Positions 1 to 6,923 of a stretch of DNA of 13,660 bases are shown in pieces. Every line of letters begins with the position of its first letter. Position 1 is the first letter of the stretch. The notes under the pieces were generated by a model, which saw only the letters and a program-made list of their open reading frames with translations, was not told the DNA's origin and searched no databases. Source of the DNA: Brachionus koreanus (Eukaryota > Rotifera > Eurotatoria > Ploima > Brachionidae); assembly GCA_016987375.1 (NCBI GenBank), contig PJRA01000288.1, positions 23,921-37,580 on the forward strand, read 5' to 3'. Made by a program: the position numbers and the translations under genes.

Positions 1-284
1 TAGCAGTCCGACTATCTGCCATTTTTGTCTATCACTATATCAACTACCTAAAATACAAAAAAAAAACATATATATAATCTTTTAAAATTTTAAGAATTAT
101 TTACTTTTTTTAATTGACTTATGTAATTATTACATTTAGTTATTGTAAAATTTCTTTGAAATTCGAAAATTAAACTTGTTAATTCTTCATCATTTTGAGG
201 ATCATTTGCTCTAATGAATCTTTTCAATTCATTCCAAACCATTTCTATCGGGTTTAGATCTGGTGAGTAAGCAGGTGCTTTTAT

Positions 285-343
285 CTTGATATTAAGTAAA
301 AATTTTGCAATTATATCTTATTATTTATTAAACTTAATTTTAC
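285..343 (-). other. Spliceosomal intron in Tc1-like transposase relic
   Basis: This 59-bp segment starts with GTAAAA after the codons for ..INW and ends with AATATCAAG, in phase 0. Read through, it contains stops between the second Asp and the Glu. Removed, it gives continuous INW-IKAPAYSPDLNPIE with the canonical 34-residue catalytic spacing. The match in spacing is the main support. Confidence 0.65.
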
Positions 344-502
344 CCAGTTAATTCTATTTGTTTCTAAAAAGGTTGTACATATGTATGACTTGTGTTTAGG
401 ATCATTGTCTTGATGAAGTTTGAAATTATCATTTAAATTAGAAGCAACATACGGAAATAAATATTCTTTATACAAAAATTGATCCATATTTTCTTTAAAT
501 AC

Positions 503-555
503 CTTTTTAATTTAGAAATGATATCAAAAAAATTATTTTAAGTAATAAAATATAC
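503..555 (-). other. Second spliceosomal intron in Tc1-like transposase relic
   Basis: This 53-bp segment begins GTATAT and ends TTAAAAAG, phase 0. Removing it joins ..GITEFA to VFKENMDQFLY.., which restores the usual block after the WGGIS motif in Tc1 transposases. Unspliced, the frame stops at once. Confidence 0.6.
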
Positions 556-642
556 TGCGAATTCTGTAATTCCTTTACGAGATATCCCACCCCAGATATG
601 AATTTTACTCTTAAACTTAGATGTACATGGTATTGCTTCGAA

Positions 643-672
643 AAAAAGAGAAAAGTAGAAAAAGAGAAAAGT
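643..672. repeat. Tandem 14-bp repeat in transposase relic
   Basis: The purine-rich unit AAAAAGAGAAAAGT occurs at 643-656 and again at 659-672 with a 2-bp spacer. It lies exactly where the transposase frame is lost between VFVDETS and the WGGIS block, so local slippage or duplication is a likely cause of the frame loss. Confidence 0.7.
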
Positions 673-1863
673 CTTAAATGGTATGTAGGCTTATCATAAA
701 CAATAATGCTTGTTTCATCTACAAAAACATAATTTCGTATCACACTTGCACTAATTTTTTTACCAAATTCGTTTTCTATTATTTTAGAAAGTTTAGTAGA
801 TGATTCTAAGCCTTTTTTTTCGATCGTCCGATTCTTAAGAGAAAAAAAGATTAATATAAATAATTTCATATTCAAAAAAATAATAATGATTACCCTAATA
901 TAATCAACTAATTCTTTTGAAATGGACCTTGAATTTTTGGTTTCTACTTTTTTCTTTTTTGAATTGCTTATTAGTTTTTTAATATACTTTAGAACATATT
1001 AAAAAAAAAACAAATCAAAAATTTTTGAATTTTTTACCCCAATGGACGGCAAAATATTTTTTGCATAAGACAAATTTAAAACTCTTTTTTTATTTAGATT
1101 ATTTTGGTGATCCTATAAAAAATGGCTGGGAAAACAAAAGGAACGAAAGAAAATGAAAAACCAACAAAAAAACAGGCTCGTAAAAAAGAAACTTCGTCTA
1201 GTGATTCAGAAGACCAAAAAACAAAAAACTAAAAAAAAGGTAAAAAAAGAGCAGTTTGTTGAAATTATTTCTATTGCATACGATATTCCAAACCCTAACC
1301 ACCCATTTCATCATCTCCATGAAAAAATATCAAGTGTTGATATTTCAAAAATAAATGATAAGCTAGATAAAGACGAGTGAAAAAATTAATTTAAACTTTT
1401 TTTTTATTATTTTTGTTTAACTTTTATATTTATTTTTTTAGTTCCGTAAGGATACAAAAATAGAATTTTTGTATAGTGAAGAAAATGAGCATTGTATAGT
1501 AAATGCAATCATTACTAATAATTCCATTTTCAAAGTGCCTAAACAAAAAGTATAATTATTTTACCAAGCAACCAAACATGAAACTAATAAAATTTATATT
1601 AGGGGACTAAGTTTATCAAAGAAACTAACCATGATACCAAATCATCTGGTCTGGAACACGCATTAAAAATGGCTAATGAACAATTACTTAAATTAAACGA
1701 AAGCTCTTTCAAGTAATTGCAAATATTAAAGCTCAATTACCAGTAGATAGTCATCAATTTGCCTCAACACAACCAAAATCGAGTGGTTAAGGGTCAGGAA
1801 ATGGAGAAAATCGCAGAAGTGTTGCTATTAATGCTGAGAGTGACTCAGATGATTCAGATATTT

Positions 1864-1970
1864 GTAAAATTTAAATTTGTTAAATTTTAAGTTATATATA
1901 TAAATACGTAATATTACCAGAAATCCACTTGTCAAATCGGGACTGTATAAAAATATTTTAATATTTGTAG
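1864..1970 (+). other. Probable intron hosting a terminal-repeat-like sequence
   Basis: The 107-bp segment starts GTAAAATTT after ..GATATTT and ends TAATATTTGTAG. Its phase (1) matches on both sides, giving ..DSDDSDIF-KQKDF... It is about twice as long as the other introns here. The excess corresponds to the 43-bp repeat copy at 1905-1947. Confidence 0.5.
1905..1947. repeat. Terminal-repeat-like sequence, copy 1
   Basis: This 43-bp sequence starts TACGTAATATTACC and ends TCAAATCGGGACTGTA. Copy 2 at 2506-2548 is in the same orientation and differs at three positions. The ACTG end followed by TA looks like the outer end of a Tc1-type inverted repeat whose body would lie to the left. It sits inside the probable intron 1864-1970. 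Confidence 0.75.
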
Positions 1971-2294
1971 TCAAACAAAAGGATTTTACAAACGCCTTGC
2001 GATCTCTTTTAAAAGAGAATTTTCCAAATGATCAAAATGAAACAATGACATTCTATGAAAAAAAAGACCATACAAAACTTCTTGAAATTAAAAGTATGTA
2101 ATATAATATTATGCTATTGGATTTAAGGAAAATTAAAAAAATATGTACCAAAAGATTCAGCGTTTGATCTGGCCTGGGATAGAGCGAGAGATAACCTAAA
2201 AAACGCAAGGTCAAAGTCAATCAAGTCAAATAAATCAAATGATTAAAATAAGCTATTAATTTATAATATTCTTTTTGTCTCGATATTTTTTTTC

Positions 2295-2373
2295 AAAAGT
2301 TACTTTTTTTTACCATATTTTACCATTTTTTACAAAAATTTACGTAAAAATTAGTAAAAAAAAAGTAACTTTT
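2295..2373. repeat. Imperfect hairpin, arms 19 and 20 bp
   Basis: The left arm 2295-2313 (AAAAGTTAC, eight T, AC) is complementary to the right arm 2354-2373 (GT, nine A, GTAACTTTT) apart from a one-base length difference in the homopolymer. The 40-bp loop is AT-rich with several TTTAC motifs. It may be a MITE or the subterminal part of a DNA transposon. No coding potential is visible. Confidence 0.8.
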
Positions 2374-2505
2374 GGTAAAATTTTATTTTAATAAATAGAA
2401 ACTAATTTTTTCAAAATTTATTAGAAAATAATAAAAAATTCAAAAAATCGGGCTTTTTTTTGGCATTTTCATTTTTTCCAATTTTTACGTAATTTTACGT
2501 ATATT

Positions 2506-2548
2506 TACGTAAAATTAGCAGAAATCCACTTGTCAAATCGGTACTGTA
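2506..2548. repeat. Terminal-repeat-like sequence, copy 2
   Basis: This is a direct repeat of 1905-1947, matching at 40 of 43 positions, and it again ends ..ACTGTA. The bases just upstream contain a TTTACGTAAA-type palindrome cluster (about 2485-2515). With both copies in the same orientation they cannot be the two ends of one element. They are better read as two right ends, or as a duplication. Confidence 0.75.
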
Positions 2549-2652
2549 ATAATTTACTAGAAAAATTATGCGTAAATTTATAAAATAGAAAATCAAAAAT
2601 GAAAATAAATTTAAAAAAAATTAAAAACATCTTAGTCATTATTATATTTTCG

Positions 2653-3819
2653 ATGCTGACCAATAATGAAAATTTCGATAGTGCGCTCGTGGCGGCTGAA
2701 AATTATCGTATACATAAAAATAAATTCTACGAATCTCGAACAGTTGGCTATTGAACGTAACGAAAAGGCCTTCTTAAATCCCGACAGAAAAAAAGAAAAA
2801 AACTTATACTTTTATAAAAGAGTAAGGGTATAACTCTCTTTTGATTACAATCGAAGATGCCAAAAAAAAACAGGAACAAAATCAAAAATGAATACAATAT
2901 TTTACGTGATTATGACGTGATATTTATAGGCGAAACCAAAAAAATTATTAAAAAGGGAGAAAACGAAAACGACAATATTATTTGTTTAGTTCCTTACAAA
3001 AATTTTTGATACGATTTATCGAAATCATGAACAAGTAGGACATAAGAGTCGTGACGTAATGTTACCTGCATGTTAAAAAAATCATATTAATTTAACAGTT
3101 GAGATGATTAATAGTGAGTTTACTGGTAGAATTGTAGTTGCTAATTAATAAATTAACAATTAGATTTTAACAAAACGTGTCAAGAATGTGTTTTAAACAA
3201 AAAAAGAAATAAAAAAACTGCAGTTGTTGTAAAACCAATTTTGTCTCAAAACTTCAATTGTCGTGCACAGATGGATCTTATCGATATGCAAACGTTGCCC
3301 GACGGTGAATTAAAATGGATTATGGTTTATCAAGACCATTTTACCAAATTTGTTCTAATGAGAGCATTACAAGCTAAAAACTGGAAACAGCCAATTAATT
3401 ATTCGATGCTGTAGGATATGCTTATAGCGAAAACGAATTAGGAGATGATAATGAGGAACATGATGGTCCTGAAGACATTTTTGATCCAAGCTCCAAGCCT
3501 CATATGTCGAGTCATTAACATTGATTTTCGATTTCAATTGTATGAGTTAGCTTGTGAAGCGGGTGTTTTTCCTGATATGTTCGCTAGAAATTGCTTCGAT
3601 TTGTTAAAAGAATATAATTTAACATTGAATATCAATACAAGCAAATCAGTTTAAGGTATAAGAGCGGCAGTAAATGAACTCTCAATTGGGGGAGGCCAAG
3701 GATTGGTAAAATGTAATTGTACATCTCAGTGTTCAACTAATCGATGCTCATGTCGCAAATCAAATTTACTTTGAAATTGACAGTGTCATGGCTCAAATTC
3801 GACATGCAAAAATAAATAA
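2653..3819 (+). pseudogene. Integrase-type (KRBA2/Ginger-like) transposase relic
   Basis: This is a relic of a transposase with a retroviral-type integrase core, the kind seen in Ginger transposons and the host-derived KRBA2/SCAND3 proteins. In order on the plus strand: an N-terminal block (NFDSALVAAENYRIHKNKFY, from an ATG at 2653), a block with YDVIFIGETKKI (about 2900), and HEQVGHKSRDVMLPAC (about 3025). Next come KPILSQNFNCRAQMDLIDMQ with the first catalytic Asp, then YQDHFTKFVLMRAL (3230-3380). A tail follows with LSIGGGQGLVKCNC and a Cys-rich module CxCxxxCxxxxCxC..CH..CKNK (about 3680-3810). The segment that should hold DNG and the catalytic Glu is missing after about 3385. Frameshifts and stops, including two inside the Cys-rich tail (3769-3780), make it non-functional. 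Confidence 0.8.
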
Positions 3820-4085
3820 AAACTTAATTTTTTTAAACTATTTATTTTAATTTAACTTTAATATTTTACTAAAACTTTCTCGTAATTTACGGAAATAATT
3901 TTAGGAATTTACAAGAAAAAATAAAAAATCAGTAAATTTTGAGATTGTTATTTTGTAATAATTTTTTACAAATTTACGTTTAAAAGAGTAATTCTATAGA
4001 TTTTCGTGTTTTACAATTTTTCGATAACATACATAAATCAAAAAAGATATATTCATTTGAGAACTCTATTTAAAATTTTTCAAAA
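3820..4085. other. AT-rich non-coding stretch after transposase relic
   Basis: I see no gene here. TTTACG and AATTTAC words recur (about 3880-3980), as in the segment before copy 2 of the 43-bp repeat. This may be the 3' non-coding end of the preceding transposon. Confidence 0.5.
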
Positions 4086-4121
4086 GAGTCAAAATGACTC
4101 CTTTGGTGCTTCTAGTGTTAA
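4086..4121. mobile_element. Possible piggyBac-like terminus ending at TTAA
   Basis: Reading from 4121 leftwards on the minus strand, a TTAA is followed by CACTAGAAGCACC. PiggyBac-family elements insert at TTAA and often start with a CMCTAG-like end. Just inside lies a short palindrome, GAGTCAAAATGACTC (4086-4100). No partner end and no piggyBac transposase are visible, so this is a terminus-like motif only. Confidence 0.35.
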
Positions 4122-4439
4122 CAAATTACAAATTAACTATCGGAATAAAATTGACAAAAAATAATTTAGTTTCGTGACAAGATATTAACCAAGCTTGTTT
4201 ATGTTAGGCTTGATGCCTTTACGTAAATGAATCTTAACTAAAAATACAATTAGATATACAATCAGCAACTTTGTCATTCATCAAAGATGATTGTTCCATA
4301 AACAAACAAAATATTTAAAGCCTACAAAAGCTTCTTTAAATATACGTACACATTGGTGACACATATGTAATATACGTACAAAAAAAACTTAGAGACAAGT
4401 TTTTTGTCAATATAAAAATAATTTAATACTGAATACATT
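4122..4439. other. No gene seen; AT-rich
   Basis: This is a non-coding stretch. The word TATACGTAC occurs twice (about 4340-4350 and 4371-4380). It may be downstream debris of the minus-strand Tc1-like relic that ends near 4440, but I found no catalytic-domain motif. Confidence 0.4.
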
Positions 4440-4703
4440 GACTATAAACCCTACAATAAAACTCCAGTTCGATTATTGAACTATCTTTTAATTTTTTCTA
4501 CTTCGAAATTGACCAGGAACCGGATTTTTTTATAGTCATAGATTGGTTCTCTAATTTTAATTCGATTTATGGCGTTGTATATAGGACATTTTTGCAATTC
4601 CTTTTTTTGCAAAGTGTGCGAAAATTTCTGATTTTTTCATTTGTGGAATCATATTTTTGACTCTAGTTCGAAAGGTTCTGCTTTCAGCCATTGATAATCT
4701 CAT
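4440..4703 (-). pseudogene. Tc1/mariner-like N-terminal helix-turn-helix relic
   Basis: From an ATG at 4703 on the minus strand the reading is MRLSMAESRTFRTRVKNMIP.. and then KKSEIFAHFAKKGIA. After a one-base frame change in an A-run it continues as PIYNAINRIKIREPIYDYKK. The pattern of a short helix, GIA, then (I)YNAI-RI and a basic/acidic linker is the second helix of the DNA-binding domain of Tc1/mariner transposases. No catalytic DDE domain follows, so this is a truncated relic. It differs from the relic at 90-970, so it is a different family or copy. The match is by eye to the family pattern. Confidence 0.55.
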
Positions 4704-5160
4704 GTTCAATTCTTTTTAATATTAAAGCTAATCACTTAAAGTTTCAAAATGTATATATTATGTACCATATATTATATTATTGTACAAATAAACTTTAATT
4801 TAGTCTCATAACTTATGCACCAGCCGTTATTATCATTATTATTATTATTTATTCAAAAAGATTACGCAAGATTCGGCGATGAAAAATATTAAATTATAAA
4901 AAGAAATTCTTCCACAAGAAAAAAAAAAAAAGCCATTATATTAAAAATAAAAAACTCATCCCAAGTCAAGAAGAATATATTTCAATGAATCCGACTTAGA
5001 TTGTGGATTTTGATAATGGCAATAATGTCAAAGAAGAAATTTTCTCGTCGATTTTTACTAGTCAATTTTCTTTTTTGATCATGGCATTTGTTTTTTAATT
5101 TTTCTATATTTTTTCAAAAAAATTATTCACATCATTAAAGTTATTAACTTCAAATTTAAG
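4704..5160. other. AT-rich stretch with weak coding remnant
   Basis: There is a short ATT microsatellite at about 4835-4849 and a long A-run at about 4919-4931. Between about 4857 and 5060 the plus strand gives a stretch interrupted by two stops (DYARFGDEKY, stop, IIKRNSST.. and PSQEEYISMNPT, stop, IVDFDNGNN). It looks like a decayed coding sequence. I could not assign it to a family. Confidence 0.3.
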
Positions 5161-5164
5161 CTTA

Positions 5165-5643
5165 TACAATTCACACTTGTTTGTAGTTGTATAAAACTAT
5201 CGGCTCCTCCATTTGCCCCCGGCCAGTATGGCGTAATTCTGTGGTTTTTGAATCCCCACTGCTATGCGAGTTCTTTAAACTAGTGGACTGAAACAGAGGC
5301 CCGTTATCAGTTTAAAGAATTTCAGGCTAACCACTTGTCTAGAATAGCTCCGTGAGGACTGTTTCTTTGCAGTCAAAAGAGGCCTTTCTAATTCGTTACA
5401 GCCTGGTATTCTCGGCATTGTAAAAGAAGTTAAACCACGCGATTATCGGTTACCAAAGTGAATGATTTGCCGAAGAGATATATTAAGAAACGCTCACAGC
5501 CGAACACTGCGGCTAACGCCTCTTTCTCACATTGACTGTATCTGCACACTACATCTGTGAGTAGCCCAGACGCGCAGCACACAATGACTCGTTCGCTATC
5601 ATCCTTTGGGATGATATTCCCAAAGATATCACCAATAAATCAA
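5165..5643 (-). pseudogene. Ty3/Gypsy pol relic: RNase H and integrase
   Basis: Minus strand. From about 5635 an open stretch reads IIPKDDSERVIV, then RYSQCEKEALAAVFGCERF and LIYLFGKSFTLVTDN (to about 5445), the RNase H region of a Gypsy polyprotein. After a deletion it resumes with AILDKWLA (about 5350), TDNGPLFQST (second integrase Asp, about 5310), FKELA, stop, QWGFKNHRITPYWPGANGGAD (to about 5205). The 35-residue spacing to the third catalytic position fits an integrase core, but the expected Glu is Asp here. Stops, a frameshift and the missing middle show decay. The segment is much less AT-rich than its surroundings, as is its partner at 5990-6315. Confidence 0.85.
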
Positions 5644-5671
5644 AGATATCAAAGATATTTTTTTATTTTTG

Positions 5672-5899
5672 TCATTTAAGATTATTAATAATATTTTCTA
5701 TTCTCTCAGAAAATTTTTGAAAAGATTTCTTTGAGAAGCTAAAATTTAATGGCTTTTTTATTTCTATATTTTTGCTACTAAAAAACAATGGAATATAATG
5801 ATTATCTTTCAATGCAATTTTAATTGGATCTCTGTTTTCAAATTCTTTGTTGCATAGCCCAACTAAACTGGCGTTCACCACTACCTCTGTTTGCCACAT
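5672..5899 (-). CDS. Small unrecognised ORF inside the insertion
   Basis: This is a 75-codon ORF (MWQTEVVVNASLVGLCNK.., DPIKIALKDNHYIPLFFSS) with a Lys/Ser/Phe-rich end. The order W-T-E-...-A-L..., followed by an NHY-IPL strand, is loosely like the C-terminal half of an OTU-type cysteine protease domain, which some transposons carry; there the NHY His would be catalytic. No catalytic Cys half is present. It is most likely a fragment of a mobile-element protein. The family suggestion is tentative. Confidence 0.3.
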   Translation of the reverse strand: MWQTEVVVNASLVGLCNKEFENRDPIKIALKDNHYIPLFFSSKNIEIKKPLNFSFSKKSFQKFSERIENIINNLK

Positions 5900-5977
5900 T
5901 TATTGAAATAGAGAAACAGAAACTTTTATTTAATTTAACATTGGAGAATGGGGTTGCTGTTTGCCACATTTATTGAA
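5887..5977. repeat. 21-bp direct repeat pair
   Basis: The same 21 bases (starting CTGTTTGCC, ending TTTATTGAA) occur at 5887-5907 and 5957-5977 with a 70-bp offset. The first copy overlaps the start of the small minus-strand ORF ending at 5899. It may be a footprint of duplication at the insertion edge. Confidence 0.85.
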
Positions 5978-5989
5978 GTATGTATTATT

Positions 5990-6315
5990 ATTTTCATACC
6001 GTAACAAGTATGCCGTGCCTTTAGTTGAGACTCTTTAACAGCTTTCAACCCAGAGTGGTATTGTACGGTGCACAGGAAACTCTTGAGTTCTTTTGTGTTG
6101 GTTGACTCGGGAGAATGGCGTAGCGACTTGAATCTATCTTAAGTGAGACCGATGCCCTCTAGAGAGAAATGAAGGCTGAAGAAGTTCAGGTCAGGCCGGC
6201 AACCATAATTTTGCACCGCAAAGTCGACCGGCCAAATCTAATGTTGGCGGTCATGATGGACGCATGATGAACTCCAGGCTAGTGGCCATGTCTTTAATGA
6301 CCCATTAACACTTCT
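5990..6315 (-). pseudogene. Ty3/Gypsy reverse transcriptase C-terminal relic
   Basis: The minus strand from about 6305 reads DMATSLEFIMR, then LTANIRFGRSTLRCKIM, and after frame changes FFSLHFSLEGIGLT and TNTKELKSFLCTVQYHS (about 6105-6055), ending with GLKAVKESQLKARHTCY near 6000. The ELKSFL-T-QY signature and the EGI block upstream are typical of the end of a Gypsy reverse transcriptase, just before RNase H, so this is the upstream part of the relic at 5165-5643. Stops and frameshifts are present. No LTR, gag or polymerase active site is seen. Confidence 0.75.
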
Positions 6316-6870
6316 TTATTTTATTTAACAAAAATAATTATTAGAAATTAAAAAAAAGTAAAAAAAAAAATTTATTTCAAATTTTTTGAATTTTTTTTTA
6401 AATCTGCAAAAATCAACTTGATATTATTGAAAACAAAAAGCTTGACTGATGAAAACTTCAACATTGTTCTCTTGATCATAAAGCTATTCAATTGTCTTGT
6501 ATGAAAATAATCAAAAAACAAACAAAAAATACTATCCTTTTTTATTATTTACCGAAAATTTACCCGTCGAAATAAGGCATTATCTTGTAAGAAAGAAAGC
6601 AACACTTTTTAGAAAATAATAAATCGTTAAAAATTGCTATTCACATCAAATGCAAAAATTAAGTGAATTTTTTCATTATTTATATTTTTTTTCATTTAGA
6701 GATCATCAATAGATTTTCTTTTCTGAAAAACATAATGCATTCATTTAATATCGAAGACAAATGTATTATGTTTTTTTTTCCAAAAAAAAGCGTCTAAAAT
6801 GAATTAAAAAATGTGGGTCAAATTTCTGTTTTAAAAATGATAATGATAATTGTCTAAAAGATACTTCCTT
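6316..6870. other. AT-rich upstream region of the receptor gene
   Basis: No gene is visible. An imperfect inverted repeat lies at about 6725-6779 (ACATAATGCAT against ATGTATTATGT within A/T runs). The region probably contains the promoter of the receptor gene, but no core promoter motif can be singled out at this base composition. Confidence 0.4.
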
Positions 6871-6881
6871 TTTTTTTTTAG
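6861..6881 (+). promoter_or_regulatory. Candidate splice or spliced-leader acceptor upstream of receptor
   Basis: A pyrimidine tract running through ten or more T ends in AG at 6880-6881, 42 bp before the start codon. No donor is evident close upstream. It would suit either the 3' end of a 5'-UTR intron or a trans-splicing acceptor; rotifers are known to use spliced-leader trans-splicing. Confidence 0.4.
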
Positions 6882-6908
6882 CTATAAATTGAATAAATAA
6901 AAATCAAA

Positions 6909-6917
6909 ATGTTCTAA
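6909..6917 (+). promoter_or_regulatory. Two-codon upstream ORF (Met-Phe-stop)
   Basis: ATG TTC TAA lies six bases before the receptor start at 6924. If the mRNA begins upstream, for example at the AG at 6881, this minimal ORF could reduce or tune initiation at the main ATG. Confidence 0.5.
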
Positions 6918-6923
6918 AAAAAA

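Larger units (their letters stand above)
90..970 (-). pseudogene. Tc1/mariner-like (DD34E) transposase relic with introns
   Basis: This is a DDE transposase of the Tc1 type, which cuts and pastes its element into TA sites. On the minus strand the first catalytic Asp is in VFVDETS (about 735-705), followed by the IHIWGGIS block (about 610-570). The second Asp is in HQDNDPKH (about 410-385), and the Glu is in SPDLNPIEMVW (about 265-230). If the segments 503-555 and 285-343 are spliced out, exactly 34 residues separate the second Asp from the Glu, the Tc1 DD34E spacing. The C-terminus ends at a TAA at 90-92. The helix-turn-helix part (about 970-735) is poor. The linker before VFVDETS is missing, the frame shifts in a duplicated pyrimidine tract (643-672), and no intact start is visible. 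I take it as dead. The family call is firm; the exact 5' limit is not. Confidence 0.85.
1122..2246 (+). pseudogene. Unrecognised multi-exon gene, disrupted
   Basis: I do not recognise this protein. An ATG at 1122 opens a Lys/Glu/Ser-rich stretch (MAGKTKGTKENEK.., then SSSDSEDQ). After a frame change in an A-run it continues as VEIISIAYDIPNPNHPF to about 1376. Further coding blocks are 1442-1552 (FRKDTKIEFLYSEENEHC..), 1602-1863 (GTKFIKETNHDTKSSGLEHA.., with one frameshift and one in-frame stop, ending in acidic SDSDDSD), 1971-2094 (DFTNALRSLLKENFPNDQNE..) and 2129-2246 (DSAFDLAWDRARDNLKNARS..). Intervening segments have GT..AG borders with mostly matching phases; the last would be only about 34 bp. 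The C-terminal blocks faintly recall a BEN-type DNA-binding domain, but I cannot support that. It may be a host gene fragment or a transposon accessory protein. Several breaks suggest it is no longer functional. Confidence 0.5.
5644..5985. mobile_element. AT-rich insertion splitting the Gypsy relic
   Basis: The Gypsy reverse-transcriptase block stops near 5990 and the RNase H block resumes near 5640. The sequence between is AT-rich and unrelated, so something inserted there or replaced the original. It holds a short minus-strand ORF and a 21-bp direct repeat. I found no terminal repeats or clear target-site duplication. Confidence 0.45.

Noticed and set aside
1..30. TA-GCAGTCCGACTATCTGCC as the left terminal repeat of the Tc1-like relic
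   Set aside because: It resembles a CAGT-starting terminus, but no inverted partner is found to the right of the transposase (970-1120), and the window edge prevents checking the flank.
507..875. A continuous 122-residue minus-strand ORF as a gene
   Set aside because: It is the Tc1-like relic read partly out of frame: after VFVDETS it leaves the transposase frame and runs through the first intron.
3445..3654. A 69-codon plus-strand ORF as a separate gene
   Set aside because: Its second half (YELACEAGVFPDMFARNCFDL) is the in-frame continuation of the KRBA2-like relic before the Cys-rich tail, and its start is a shifted reading of the same relic.
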